Assembly: GCA_037951105.1 (NCBI GenBank)
Contig: JBAMJV010002041.1
Location: forward strand, 1 to 64,000
Length of the DNA stretch: 64,000 bases
Direction of reading: 5' to 3'
DNA from: Echinarachnius parma
Lineage: Eukaryota > Echinodermata > Echinoidea > Clypeasteroida > Echinarachniidae
A program made the translations under genes and the position numbers. The notes beneath the pieces are model-generated. The model had not been told where the DNA came from. It searched no databases and saw only the letters and a list, made by a program, of their open reading frames with translations. How positions within the stretch are numbered: position 1 is the first letter of the stretch; every line of letters starts with the position of its first letter. Shown piece by piece: positions 10,601 to 20,860 of the stretch.

Positions 10601-13021
10601 CTGATTGTTAATTTCTGGAAGTAATTGATATTTCCCTGACAGTTAACTGAACAGGAAATGAGATGTCAGACAGAAAAGGCTTATCTTGCTCCGCTCACTG
10701 TGGCTCATATAGGTGTGAGAACATCAGTCTGGAGGTTATGGGTTCAAGCCCCAGCCGTGTCATGCTGATTCTCAACACTTTTGTTTTAAATAATCTGCAA
10801 GACTTATCTACAATGCATTGATTTTCAGAGTACAGTCGAACCTTTCGTAATGGCCACCTGTCTATACCAACCAAGGAGGTATAAGAAATACCTCCTTGTA
10901 CCCCCTTGTACCAACCAACCTGCTTACATAGGCCACCAAAAATTATCCTATGCAGGGAACTAGGTTATGGAACCTGTTTATAGGGGTCACCTGTCCACAG
11001 TGGCCACTTTCATTATTTCCCTGTATGGGGTCGCTATAGACAGGTTTGAATAAATATTAATTTCTTGTTGAGAATGTATTGGATGACATTTTATTCAAAT
11101 TTATGAACTCATCTCAAGTTGTTTTCTTGTTTACTTGTTTTGATTTTCCATAACAGAACGAACCACCGACTGCTTCATGTGCAAGGATGGAACCATGTGT
11201 ATAAACCAAGACATGACGTGTAATGGGATGCCCAACTGTAATGATGATAGCGATGAAGATGATAGCCTCTGCAAACAATGTAAGTTTCTTTATCCTTTCT
11301 TCTCCTCTTCTCCTTCTTTCTCCTCCTCATCTCTGTACCCTCTTTCACCTACCTTCACTTTCCATTTCTTCACCCTTTTTTAAGACTATGCATAAACCAA
11401 ACCTTAATGTGTATAAACGGGATGCCTAAACTGTGATGAGGATAGACATGAAGATTAAAGTCTCTGCAAACAATGTAAGTATTCTTTTCCTTTCTCCTTC
11501 TTTATTCCCTGCTCCTTCCCCCATTTCCCTTTCTCCTATTACCCCCCCCCCCCCCCCCCCCCACACCTTTCCTCATCTCCCCCATCAATTATGATGTATA
11601 TTTCAAACCAAGCTTTGATGTTTAAGGGGATGCCCAAATGTAATGATGATAGTGATGAAGATGATAGCCTCTGCATACAATGTAAGTTTTCTTTTCCTTT
11701 CTCCTCCTCTACCCCCCCCCCCCTTTCCTCCTCTCCCCCTGCAATGATGATGTATATATCAAACCAAGCCTTGACGTAACTGTTATGATGATAGTGATGA
11801 AGATGATAGTCCCTGCAAACAATGTAAGTTTCCCTATCCCTTCACCTCCTCTTCCCCATCTCTCTGTAATACTCCTTTCTTCTCCACAATTGTCATCTCC
11901 TTTCCTCCTACGATGATGGTGTGGTAAAATAAACCAAGCCTTGATGCGTAACGGGTTGCCCAAATGCAATGATGATGGCGATGAAGATGATACGTCTCCA
12001 CAACAACGGGATTTAGCCTTTCAATACCCCTCTCCTCCATCCTCCTGTCTTATCTTCCCCCACTTTCTTCTTGCTCTCCCCCCCCCCCCCCCCTTTCATC
12101 TGTATTTCTGTCCCATCTTTCTTCAACATTTTTGTTTGTGTTTTCTCCATTCTCCTTGAATCTCTTTATTCTATTCTATATTATCTCCCAAAGGTTCCTT
12201 CTTTCTTTCTGCAAGGGCCTCTCCTCGTTTTCTTTCATTGCCTTTTCTCATCCAGGCTCCTCATCCTCCAGGCTACTCATCCTCCTTATTTTTCAGAGCC
12301 TTTCTATCCATCCTTCTCCAGAGCCCATCGACTTGTCTTTCTCCAAAGATCCCTCTTGTCTTGCCTTAGGGCCCTTCTCCCTTATTTTCTCATTTTTGTT
12401 TCAAACTTTCTTCTTCGCATTTTCCATTAACAATAATTTAAAACAATCTTTACTGAATGATCATTCAATGGATAGTTATTCAGAATATAGAATTCAACTT
12501 GTTATTAAATGAAAGATAATTCTCTACATTGTTATGGGCATAATAATATACAATATGAAATAAGTAAGTAGAATTAGTTTGAAGTTTATGCAATTATTGA
12601 AATTAAAATGTTCTATCTTGCTCTTTCCCCCTCCATATTCCTTTTCATTCCCAATACAGCTACCAATATATTCCAGAAGGGTATCGATGAGCTGGGCGTG
12701 GGAGTGATGGCGGCCATCGGAGCGGCCGTCGGCCTGCTACTTCTCTGCCTCATTGTGCTGTGTGTGGTCTGCTGCTGCTGCTGCTCGCGAAGGAAAAAGG
12801 ACTCGGACGGAAAGGGGCAATACAGGGCGCCCCCTACGCCCCGACCGGGCTCCTACCCCTCGCACAACTCCAACTACTCGTCCTACTCCTCCTCGGCCTC
12901 CAACACGGCGCCGAGGCCCTACCCTAACTTCCCTCCAGGCTACCCACCGTTCCAAAACGGCGGCTACAGCGTAGCGTACAACTACGAGAACGGCCGGATG
13001 GAGTTCCCGCACAAAGTCTAG
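7435..13021 (+). CDS. CUB-LDLa single-pass membrane protein, 3' part of gene
   Basis: Four exons (7435-7600, 8289-8563, 11157-11279, 12660-13021) join in consistent phase to 307 residues and a TAG stop. In order: one CUB domain (about residues 11-143 of the visible part, with F-E-F-F-D-V, D-M-L-S-I-Y and C-G-G motifs), one LDLa module with six cysteines (about 152-185) ending in the calcium-site pattern N-D-D-S-D-E-D-D, a short stalk, a hydrophobic helix (about 199-226), five consecutive cysteines then S-R-R-K-K (a stop-transfer and likely palmitoylation site), and an 80-residue cytoplasmic tail rich in Pro, Tyr and Ser. The first visible exon begins in phase 1, so at least one 5' exon with the signal peptide is missing. 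Proteins of the Neto and LDLRAD type combine CUB or LDLa modules with a membrane helix, but this one has a single CUB and I cannot name an orthologue. An extracellular binding or co-receptor role is inference. Confidence 0.85.
7721..7863 (+). pseudogene. Degenerate copy 1 of CUB exon B
   Basis: It starts 'ggttcgagttctttgat', matching the true exon at 8289, then drifts with base changes and small gaps, and stops matching after 'caacatca'. It covers only the 5' half of the exon plus 75 bp of flanking intron. It is the most diverged of the three upstream copies in the exon-proximal part. Confidence 0.75.
7936..8020 (+). pseudogene. Degenerate copy 2 of CUB exon B
   Basis: The match begins inside the exon ('tttgatgtggcgccctca') without a good acceptor, includes an in-frame TAG and a deletion, and ends at 'aagaccaacatca'. 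It belongs to the same roughly 200-bp tandem array as the copies at 7721 and 8090. Confidence 0.75.
8090..8228 (+). pseudogene. Near-identical 5' half copy of CUB exon B, with acceptor
   Basis: After the acceptor ATTTAG the first 120 bases match the true exon at 8289 with about five differences. The frame stays open for 45 codons and then runs into intron-derived sequence and a TGA at 8226-8228. It keeps the acceptor but has no donor, so if used it would be a terminal exon giving a truncated, non-membrane product. The changes move the cysteine: K-K-C-R-A-G-G-D becomes K-K-Y-R-V-C-G-D. It could be a dead copy or a real alternative exon; sequence alone cannot tell. Confidence 0.6.
8289..8563 (+). 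CDS. CUB gene exon B
   Basis: It runs from GTTTAG/G to CCACAAG/GTACGA and encodes the second half of the CUB domain: F-E-F-F-D-V-A-P-S-Y-D, the D-M-L-S-I-Y strand, K-L-C-G-G-T-G and the closing G-V-R-F-T-Y strand. The 3' half is strikingly GC-rich compared with the introns, as expected of coding sequence. It is the last and only complete member of a four-copy tandem array. Confidence 0.9.
8564..9340. other. Intron sequence without recognised features
   Basis: This is the first part of the 2.6-kb intron between the CUB and LDLa exons. I see no transposon ends, tandem repeat or coding signal. Confidence 0.5.
9350..10215. repeat. Four-copy tandem repeat, about 160-bp unit, split by a SINE
   Basis: A unit containing 'gatgcaccccgtaggc', 'gttaatcagagttagataact', 'gttgagggctc' and 'ttatgggcctccatgtcgg' occurs at about 9355-9490, 9491-9635, 9900-10060 and 10061-10210. 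Each unit carries a C run. A SINE (9636-9899) interrupts the array between copies two and three, so it is younger than at least one duplication. Confidence 0.85.
9636..9899 (-). mobile_element. tRNA-derived SINE, 5'-truncated copy
   Basis: Read on the minus strand it ends in a (TTA)n-like tail, which appears at the left as 'aataataataaaaataataa'. The body ('gcatttatatagcgc', 'attattacccatggtcatc', 'catggtacccatttatacacc') matches those at 29246 and 53496. The tRNA-like head present at 53.8 kb is missing here, as in 5'-truncated copies. Confidence 0.8.
10831..11052. mobile_element. Tc1/mariner-like MITE (family M3)
   Basis: The left end TACAGTCGAACCT and the right end GGTCGCTATAGACAGG then TTTGA are inverted relatives of each other, and TATGGAACCTGTTTATAG recurs inside. 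Related copies lie at 37090-37243 and about 49502-49655. A TA at the border suggests a Tc1/mariner-type target. The right border has decayed. It does not encode protein. Confidence 0.65.
11157..11279 (+). CDS. CUB gene exon C, LDLa module
   Basis: It is bounded by CATAACAG and T/GTAAGT and encodes the whole LDLa module: cysteines in the order C-x2-C-x5-C-x6-C-x5-C-x10-C with N-D-D-S-D-E-D-D before the last one. The fourth to sixth cysteines and the acidic residues form the calcium cage in this family. The acidic stretch is written largely in GAT codons. It is followed by four donor-side copies of its 3' half. Confidence 0.9.
11386..12000 (+). pseudogene. Four degenerate donor-side copies of the LDLa exon
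   Basis: Copies of the exon's 3' half lie at 11386-11474, 11590-11681, 11745-11823 and 11909-12000. Each has a relative of 'ataaaccaagacatgacg', 'atgcccaactgtaatgatga' or 'gatgaagatgatagcc'. The first three still end in AAT/GTAAG. All lack the exon's 5' half and acceptor and contain stops, gaps or lost cysteines. C/T-rich spacers separate them. They lie downstream of the functional exon, the mirror image of the CUB exon B array. Confidence 0.85.
12010..12430. repeat. Pyrimidine-rich intron stretch
   Basis: Strong C/T bias on the plus strand with many 'cttctt', 'ctcctcc' and C-run elements. The overlapping long open frames are products of this composition and have no family resemblance. Confidence 0.6.
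12660..13021 (+). CDS. CUB gene last exon, membrane helix and tail
   Basis: It follows CCAATACAG and completes a TCT codon with the previous exon. It encodes the stalk I-D-E-L-G, a helix rich in Ala, Gly, Leu, Val and Ile, V-C-C-C-C-C-S-R-R-K-K, and a tail with Pro-, Ser- and Tyr-rich stretches (P-P-G-Y-P-P-F among them), ending P-H-K-V and TAG. High GC and C-ending codons contrast with the surrounding DNA. Confidence 0.9.
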
Positions 13022-15826
13022 GGGAGGGCACCCCCCGTTCATTCATTCATCACATAGTTATATTCTTTACTGTATTCTTGTGGAAGGATGCGATCACTTA
13101 ACTAGGACATATTTTCGATGTAGCACTCCTAAGTTAAAACTTCTTTTTTTTTGTAATCATTATTTATATGCTCATTTTCAAGGATGTTGTGATCATTGCA
13201 AAATGGGATTCCTCGTTCTGGTTTTAGAAAAAATGAAACAGTAATATTGGAATGTATATATGTCATGCACTTGCTTTTTTTTCGAAGGGATATTTTTGTT
13301 AACATTATGCGTAAATGTACATACAACTGTAGCCGAAACTCAGAAAGCATAGCTTTTGTAATGGTAACTTATGTCATTAACATTTCTTTTTTAAATGCTT
13401 TTTTAGCAAGTATTCTTCTTTAAAATTTGCCAAAGATCCAACAGTCGACTTTTTGGTTTAGTGATTTTGGAGTGCAAAATATTGCAACTTGTAATAAACC
13501 CAAACCTGTTTTGCACCAGCTTCAAATTTCCAGTCCTGTTTTAAAAGAGAAAAACATATTCTGTCGTAAAATGTTGCTTTGGTCATGGCTGTAAATGAGA
13601 CATTCTTATTTTTAAGAAGAATGTATTCTATGAAGACTGTATTTTTACGTGAGTTGTTTAACTTGTTTTAACCTTGATATGCAAGTCGTATATGCATGTC
13701 CTTTGGTTTGTAAAATACATTTTGCTATTTTTACTCATGTCCAATTGTGTTATGACTGAAAAAGAAAAGATAAATGTATTCAAGTTGGTACTACGGTTTC
13801 TTGCCGAATATATGTACATTTCACCTCCTTTTTTTCTATCTTGGTATCTTTGGTTTGATTGTCGAGAGTGATGGGCTATTTTCATGGAAAGCGTTACGTT
13901 CGACTTGCTTATGGTACCATTTTGTTGGTGTCAAGATCTCTCGGTGCATTTGTCTTTTCTCGTTCATTCCATAATCAGCCTTTTGGAAGGTGTGTCAGTT
14001 TCATCTTTTGTCTTGGTTACATAAGCCTGTGTCACTCATACGTACATTACCCTTTCGTCGTGTGTCGTAGGCAATGCATAGACATTACATGGCTTGTGAT
14101 CAGTTTTCCAATGCCAATACATGCATTGTCCATGTACACTGTATGACCAGGAAATTGTTCATACATAATAGCGTGTAAATGGTCATACTACTACCTATTG
14201 CAGATTTGGCCTGCGACATGTTTAAAAATGCTGATTATGGGTTATAAAGGGGATGATAAATGCACCCTTTGTCTGACTTGTCAACATATGCAGTAGCCTT
14301 GTCTTGAAGTAGTATGATGGGTTGAAATGAGAGCAGCATTGAACATTCATGCTGGCTAATTCGTGTTGATTCGTTTTATTTGTATTTAAATGAAATGCAA
14401 TGACAACTTCATTAATTAAGAAGGCAACATGGATCGTACTCTTTTCATTAATTGTTTTTTCATGGTCTGATATGATATGGATACAGACAATCCTTTTATA
14501 TATGCAATGTCCATTGAGCATTCTGTAACATGTCCGCCAATTTGTTATTTTTGGCACTGTATCATATGAATTATCCAACATCTATCTCTGGTTATACACA
14601 GGGTCTACTCTAAGTAACTTGCATTGAGTATTTTTTATAATTTTGTTGTTTAAAAAAAAGGCAAGCGAGTGATAGAAAATTATAGAATACTCAGTCATGT
14701 TTGGAATTTGAATCGTATAATGCAACATATGATGCGAGCTGCCGAGACTCGCAAGGAATATATATATATAGTTTCTGCTATATTTCGGTGGTGATATGTA
14801 TTCTTCCGTATAAAGAGGCTTTGAAGTTGTCGATGTAATATGTAACCCTTCATTAAATATACAATTCGAGTACTAGCAACGAAATATTTACTTTCTTTAT
14901 TTGTTTTACTGCTCATTATTAAATTACTCTCAATTTCCTCAGGATTAGTATAATTATGTGCAAACAGAAACTATGAGTGAATTTTAATGCATTTGTTCAT
15001 CATTTACCATTTTGATCGTAAAGAGATGTATACAGCTTTTTTGTGTACAAAGATATGTTAGGTGTAATAATTTTGTTACCATTGCGTTTCTTCTTATTGT
15101 TTTTATTACTACTATTTTTATTAACATTTTTGAATCAGATTCAACTCCAAAATACATAATGGCTTTTGTGAAGTCATACAATTTTGTTTTAAAGAATCTC
15201 ATGTCCATCGTAAATTAAACAGATTTTTTCAGTGCTTAATTTATGTTGTGTCTGAAAGTTGTGTGGCTGATTTAATGTTGAAAGAGTATTGCAGTCGTTC
15301 AAGAGAGAAATGCAAAGTTAACTTTCTTCTAAATCTGTGTTTGCCAAAATGTTATCTTTCTTGGACCAATAAAAAGTATCTCTATTCACTGAATGAATGT
15401 ATGCAGTAAGTAACGTTTTGTCGATTTGCCAAATTTTTCACATTTTCGCATGGCTATATGTTCGGTGATTTTTTCTTTTTCGTTCGTAGAATGTCTGTTA
15501 TTCACTTTCGAACATCTTATAGTGTATTAATTTTGTCGCATTATGAATTTTGTTGTAGAGAAATTACAATTGTATTTGTATTTTGATTTTTCTTTTGATA
15601 ACTTGTATTTTGTATTTGATATAGAGCTATGTCAAACCCATGGAGGTGTACTATACTTGTATAATGTACGTGTAAAATAGTTTCAAAGTTTCAAAGTAAA
15701 TTACACTGTCAGTGATGTATGTTGACTGCTGTAGTATATGACATGTAAGAATTGGACATTATAGTTCGTTGTACATAGAAAAAACGAGTGTTTTGTAAGA
15801 TGTGTAATTATTATTCATCGTAGATG

Positions 15827-15832
15827 AATAAA
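15827..15832 (+). terminator. Candidate polyadenylation signal AATAAA
   Basis: AATAAA lies 2.8 kb after the CUB gene stop, followed by a T-rich stretch within 50 bp. Another AATAAA near 13493 would give a short 3' UTR. Confidence 0.45.
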
Positions 15833-16756
15833 GATATCCGCAACCTTCGATCAAGGTTTTAACGCTGATTCCTTTTTTTTTTTGCTTGTAAATTCCCTGA
15901 CGAAATGTATTTTATACACAAGTCTATCGGAAAAGAGTAAAGGTTAAGAGACATTTTTAGGAAAACATTGGAGATTATCAAATGTCATTCTTTAAACATC
16001 GAACTCAAACATCTGCCAACAACCTTTCTTTAATTTTGAATATGTTTTCCTTTTTTTAATTGTCAAACATACTCTGTTTTGGCAGATATTTTGTTAATGA
16101 AATATCAATTCAATTCCTAAGTTTGTTTTAGATAAACAATAACATGCATCTCAATGTAAAGTAGATTTTATTGCTCTTTCTTAATTTGTTAAAAATCTCC
16201 ATTGTTGTTGGCATTGTTTGTAATGTCAGATTTATTGTGAAGCTTTTTTTTTAATGTAATGTCTCATTTTTAAGAATATCGTGGACTATAGTAGCCTTTA
16301 TGTTTTTTTTTACACCTTTAATATTTTTTTTCTGTCGGCAATGTCAGACCAAAATAATGTAACTTAATAACTCATCAACCAAGTTGTACAAAATCAAACT
16401 ATCATCCCATTTATCTATAAAGAATAGATATACGATGACATATTATTGCGTTTAAAGGAGAAAAGTTAATCATGAAAGCGAGAGGGAGATTTTTTGCGCA
16501 CTCATCGCCACCATAAAATCATTATCCCCCATGGACCAAACGTCTTTGCAGTAGTAGAAAGACAAAAAAGCATTAATGAAATGTGATTAATGAATTTCCC
16601 GAAATTATTTTGTAATTTATTGTAATTTATTGTAATTTATGTCGGCTTTTTGTATTCACTCTTCAGCTGCTATATGATTATTTAAAATGTACCAGCGTCC
16701 CATCCGTGTTGTGGATTTATGCATTTTCTATTAAGTTTTGCATGTATCAAAGAAAC

Positions 16757-16762
16757 AATAAA
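16757..16762 (+). terminator. Candidate polyadenylation signal AATAAA (distal)
   Basis: AATAAA is followed about 25 bp later by a GT-rich element (TCTGTTTGTGTT), the usual arrangement of a cleavage site. Transposon-derived sequence begins about 170 bp further on, which makes this a plausible gene end. Confidence 0.5.
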
Positions 16763-16937
16763 AAGATTGTACATACATGAGAAGCCTCTGTTTGTGTTAC
16801 AATTGTATGATTTGATTTTGTTTGTTTCCAAGTCTTAAAGAGTATGGGTACCGAAGTTGATGACGTCACATTATCTTGTTAGAACAAAATATTGATAATT
16901 TCAAACATAGGGAAACTGACCAGAAATATATAGTATA

Positions 16938-17045
16938 AGGGTGGAATTCTCATCAACAGGTTAAATTTAACCCGGGCTAAATTTAACCAAATAAAAAGGT
17001 TATTTAGCACAGTGCTAAATTTAACCCATAGATGAGAATTCGGGC
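16938..17045. repeat. Short palindromic element
   Basis: GGAATTCTCATC plus 'AACAGGTTAAATTTAACCC' on the left pairs with 'GGTTAAATTTAGCAC'-like sequence and GATGAGAATTC on the right, giving a hairpin of about 100 bp. It resembles a small foldback MITE. No target duplication is evident. Confidence 0.6.
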
Positions 17046-17068
17046 CTAAATGAAGATGCAAAGAAAAT

Positions 17069-17142
17069 TGGGCTTCCCGGGGATACGAACCCGAGACATC
17101 CGGATTGCTAGACCGGTGTTCTATCAACTGAGCTAGAAACTT
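17069..17142 (-). pseudogene. Decayed tRNA-like sequence, anticodon AGC (Ala-like)
   Basis: On the minus strand TAGCTCAGTTGATAGAACA (D arm), CCGGT-CTAGCAA-TCCGG (anticodon arm) and GGGTTCGTATCCC (T arm) follow in tRNA order. T33 and A37 are right and the triplet would be AGC. The acceptor stem pairs at only about half its positions, the D stem and T stem each have a mismatch, and the 31-39 pair is T-T. It is therefore a pseudogene or a relic of a tRNA-derived element. Confidence 0.55.
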
Positions 17143-17479
17143 TTCTTAAAGTGGTTGTTCATCCCTGAAACCGTGTTCAATGCACGTGATGGTCAGAAGT
17201 TATTAAATTTGGGATTTTGGGAGCTAGGCTGATTGTCTTTCTTCAAAGCAACAGTTGGGTCACGCATTGCTAGCTTGCCTGACATCTTGAACCCATGACA
17301 TATTTTAGTGACTGTGACGTCACAATTTGGTACTCTATTCTTTTCTTAGCAGTTTTATAATTAAGTATTATATACTAGAGATTATCATCCATAAACAAAC
17401 GCTTTTACAATCATGACCACAACACACACGCACACACACACGAGCATCCAAACATGCACACGCACATTACACCTTTAAT

Positions 17480-18720
17480 TGATCCATTAACTTTGTTGAA
17501 TTCAACCAAAACAACTTGGAGCTTCCAAGGTTGATCTCGTTTTCTTCATGGTAACAAAATAATGAAATGGGATCGATTGTTTATAATTATGTCTCCCCGA
17601 TTATGGAGATATTTATGATTCAATGGAAAGGCATTCTGGAACGCTTTTCGATTGCAGTGAAAATGAATGGGCAGTTACTTGTAGTGCATCAATGTCTACT
17701 TTTTTTAAACTACACTGTAAACAAAAAATCGTTGAAATTACTCAAAAAATATTCTTCAACAAATTGCCTTAATTATTTTAGGTAAAAATAACTTTTTACA
17801 AAATTACGTAATTATAACTTAGACGTATTACGTAATCCAAAATAATTGTAATTGCGTAAAATAAAATAGGAAGTTTATGGATTTTTTTGGACAAAATTGT
17901 GTAAAATACATTTTCGTAGCGATATGGAATATATGCTTTTATTCAGAAAGTGTTCCTCCATTTAACTCGCTTATTCGGAACGCAGTATCCTTCATTCCTA
18001 AACATCCTAAACATAGGTATACATAGGCTATAGCATTCGCTTTATCATTCGCTCTTCCTATTTACCGTAGGCATGCATGATTAACTTATATAATGGTCCG
18101 TCTTTAGATGAACATTTTTAACAGTTAATATTCGTAAAAAGACAAAAAGAGAACCGACAAATAACTTTGAAAAGATTTTATTTCCAGAAAATGAACGTTC
18201 CATTGATTATTCATCGTACGTTTTAATTTCACTTATAATCATTAAGGCGTCTTAATGTACAAGTTAGATTATTAGTTAAAAATTGTAAATCTTCGATATC
18301 TTTCAAATCTGATTCATGAATATTCATGAAGTAAAGTTAACTTAAATCTACGCTTTTCTTATGTTATTGTTACTCAAATTAGTAAAAAGTAGAAATTACT
18401 TAATTATTTGTATTTGCTTTTGTTCAAATTACTTAAATGTATCTAGTTTATTTTTCTACTTATTTTTTTTAATGTAATTTTTACATGAATTTATTGAGAT
18501 GTTATGTTTAAGTTTGTATAACTTAAATTTAGCGAGTAGGCAGGACAAAAATGTGTTTTTGCTTAAATTCTAATTGGAAAAAATAAGTAATAATTACTTA
18601 CTGAAATAATATTTTTTACAGTGTAGATAAACAGTATTCTTTTCCATGAAACTATCAAACATCATTCAGAAGAATCTTACATATTACATTTTACATTTTA
18701 CTGGTATATGATTGAAGCCT
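17480..18720. mobile_element. MITE family M4 copy, interrupted by a second MITE
   Basis: The left part (17480-17712) and right part (18626-18720) match the intact copy at 59633-60013 in inverse orientation ('atggagatatttatgatt', 'aacagtattcttttcca', 'gaaactatcaaacatc'). The 911-bp TA-flanked element at 17713-18623 separates them. A third, worn copy lies at about 20515-20860. Confidence 0.7.
17713..18623. mobile_element. Tc1/mariner-like MITE, 911 bp, TA target duplication
   Basis: The ends CACTGTAAA and TTTACAGTG are inverted repeats directly flanked by TA on both sides (17711-17712 and 18624-18625). The interior is AT-rich with no transposase frame. It sits inside a copy of family M4, whose two halves continue on either side. 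Confidence 0.75.
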
Positions 18721-18723
18721 CAA

Positions 18724-20360
18724 AAATTATTATTATTATTATTATTTATTCGACCAAAAGGCATAATACAGTGTAAAATACAACACAATTATTAACATAT
18801 ATGCACATTATACAAAAATACAGGTTACAATTGCGACAAAAGAAAATAGTGAGGAGCAGTATGTGGGCCAGGGTTCACAAAAGTGAAGTTCATCACGGTT
18901 GCCCTAGGGCATAAATGAAGTTTTTATAAAGTTAGTGGATACAAGTTCTTGCCAAACTAAACGTTAGTAGCTGAAGCATGTGTGGGGCTGTGTGGCATCA
19001 TTGAAAACGAATCAGTTATGATTATATCATGTTTGAATGGTAGCAAGAGGTCGTATTGTCTCATTCAGGACCCTATTTTATTTGAATAACATCAATTAAC
19101 ACAAGAGGAATTGAAGGTTCAAACATTTGTCTTAAAAAGTGGTAAATGTGACACCTATTCTAAAATAAATATTACATTGAAAGTATCAGAATCGATTTAA
19201 AATCCACGTTGGTATTTTTTCAGGAATGTAGGGGGTATCGTTTTTATTTATATATATGTTTAAATAAATATGACATTTCAAGTTGAAGACCGCGACTTTT
19301 GTTAGACTATCTTGTTTCGAAGATATATCCATCGTTTCTGAAAGAAAAGTTATAAAAAAACCCTATGAGTTATCTTTGTAAACTAACATGCTCGGAAGAA
19401 ATCTAATTCACAAGGCTGTTTTAATTCAAGCAGCGGAGGGCGCTATACAGACAAATTCATCACTAAAACGACTAGAAGCCCAACTAAAAATAGAACTATG
19501 ACGTAGGTATTAACCATGAATATGCCCCCCCCCCAAAAAAAAAAAACACAAAAAAAACACAAAAAAACACAAACAAACAAACAAACAAACAAACACACAA
19601 ACAAACAAACAAACAAACAAACAAACAAACAAACAAACAAACAAACAAACAAACAAACGAACGAACAAACAAACGAAAAACAAAAAACAGAAAAGAACAA
19701 ACTAAGAAATCCATACAAATATTAAGGTGAAAATCATCACATTCACACACAATGTGCGCACGGAGGGTAACAACAACTGTTATCACCTTTTAAAAATGAA
19801 TAGCAACCCTATCATCATAATCATATATTTTGTGAATAGTCACCCTGGTATCATTTTTACGTATACTATTATAGCGGCTTGTGTGAATGATATATAATCC
19901 TCTCTTTAAATTAAGAATAACTACCCTTTTTAAAAGTTATGAATATTGACCCTCTTTTACATTATGACTAGCGAGCATTATGAATATTGAATCTTTTGAC
20001 CAGTTTATGAATATAGCGATCCTTTCTCTTCATTGTGACTATAGCGAATTTTAGCGCCAAGTTAGTGGTTCTTATGCCTCTTTGAGAAGCAATCCCAGTA
20101 TACGGTATAGGAAGAATGCAAGTATCCTTATGAATAGCGAGTATTATGAATAATAAACCTTATATACTTATTACAAATCAAGATTAGACCTGGTGGGCAT
20201 GTAATCCCGCTCCAGTAATTAAAACAAAAATCAAAACATAAAGTTGTAAGTTCTGAGAACATTACAAAAATACATACAATTTGCAATATTGATTAAAAAT
20301 GTCCCCACTCTACCCTGATCAGTCGGATCAGGGACATAGTACAATACTTATATTTGCGTA
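18724..20360. other. Intergenic sequence, no gene recognised
   Basis: It starts with an (ATT)n run at 18728-18750 followed by sequence that could be the 3' end of a LINE, but no coding remnant supports that. It contains an (AAAC)n repeat (separate entry) and otherwise AT-rich unique sequence. Confidence 0.4.
19568..19676. repeat. (AAAC)n microsatellite
   Basis: About 27 tandem AAAC units with a few variants, preceded by A runs. On the minus strand it reads as Phe-Val/Cys-Leu repeats, which are not genes. Confidence 0.95.
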
Positions 20361-20514
20361 TGGGGGGGGGGGGGGGGGGGGGGCGGGGGCTTCGCCGGCG
20401 CTCTGCCCCTGGACCCCCGGAAGTAATACCCTGGATTTGAACTAAACTAGGAAATATTTATACTTTGAACTATTTTGTCCTTTTGCACTCTTTGATGGGA
20501 GAAAATAATTGATG

Positions 20515-20860
20515 AAAAGAGATCATTAGATTTGGGTAATTCAACCATAATAACTTAGCGCTTTCACAGTGCATTTGTACCTTCTTTTTTGGCTTATAAA
20601 TGGTAACAGAACATTGAAATATGTTTCGATTTTTTAAATGTCTCCCTAAGTATAGAGATATTTATGACTAACCGCTTTTAGACTGTATTCAATGGGCAAT
20701 AGGTGAGCAAATATGAAATCAAACCTTTTTACTCTTTTCACAAGTCAACAGTGTTCTTTAACTATGAAACTAGCTCACATCATTCAGAAGCATCTTGAAA
20801 ATGATTTTACTGATATATGATGGAAGTCTCAAATATATAACTTTTGGAAAAAAAAAAGTC
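20515..20860. mobile_element. MITE family M4, worn copy
   Basis: It matches the 17.5-kb and 59.6-kb copies ('tagagatatttatgact', 'caacagtgttctttaacta', 'tgaaactagctcacatcatt', 'atatgatggaagtctcaaa') without a clear terminal repeat on the left. Confidence 0.6.

Larger units (their letters stand above)
13022..16762 (+). other. Probable long 3' UTR of the CUB gene
   Basis: From the stop codon to the polyadenylation candidates the sequence is T-rich and free of transposons and tandem repeats, unlike the rest of the window, which fits a transcribed, constrained 3' UTR. Short open frames on both strands show no family features. Two possible 3' ends are given separately. That this whole stretch is transcribed is inference. 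Confidence 0.5.

Noticed and set aside
12071-12512. Two frames of 119 and 126 residues in C/T-rich DNA
   Set aside because: Composition-driven (Phe, Ser, Leu, Pro); they lie in the intron between the LDLa copies and the last exon of the CUB gene.
17069-17142. Functional tRNA-Ala gene on the minus strand
   Set aside because: Acceptor, D and T stems have mismatches, so it was listed as a decayed tRNA-like sequence only.
18724-18900. Possible 3' end of a LINE after (ATT)n
   Set aside because: No coding remnant and no second copy in the window.
19443-19786. Cys/Leu/Phe/Val-rich frames that look like membrane proteins
   Set aside because: The (AAAC)n repeat read as TTTG on the minus strand; no start context or family features.
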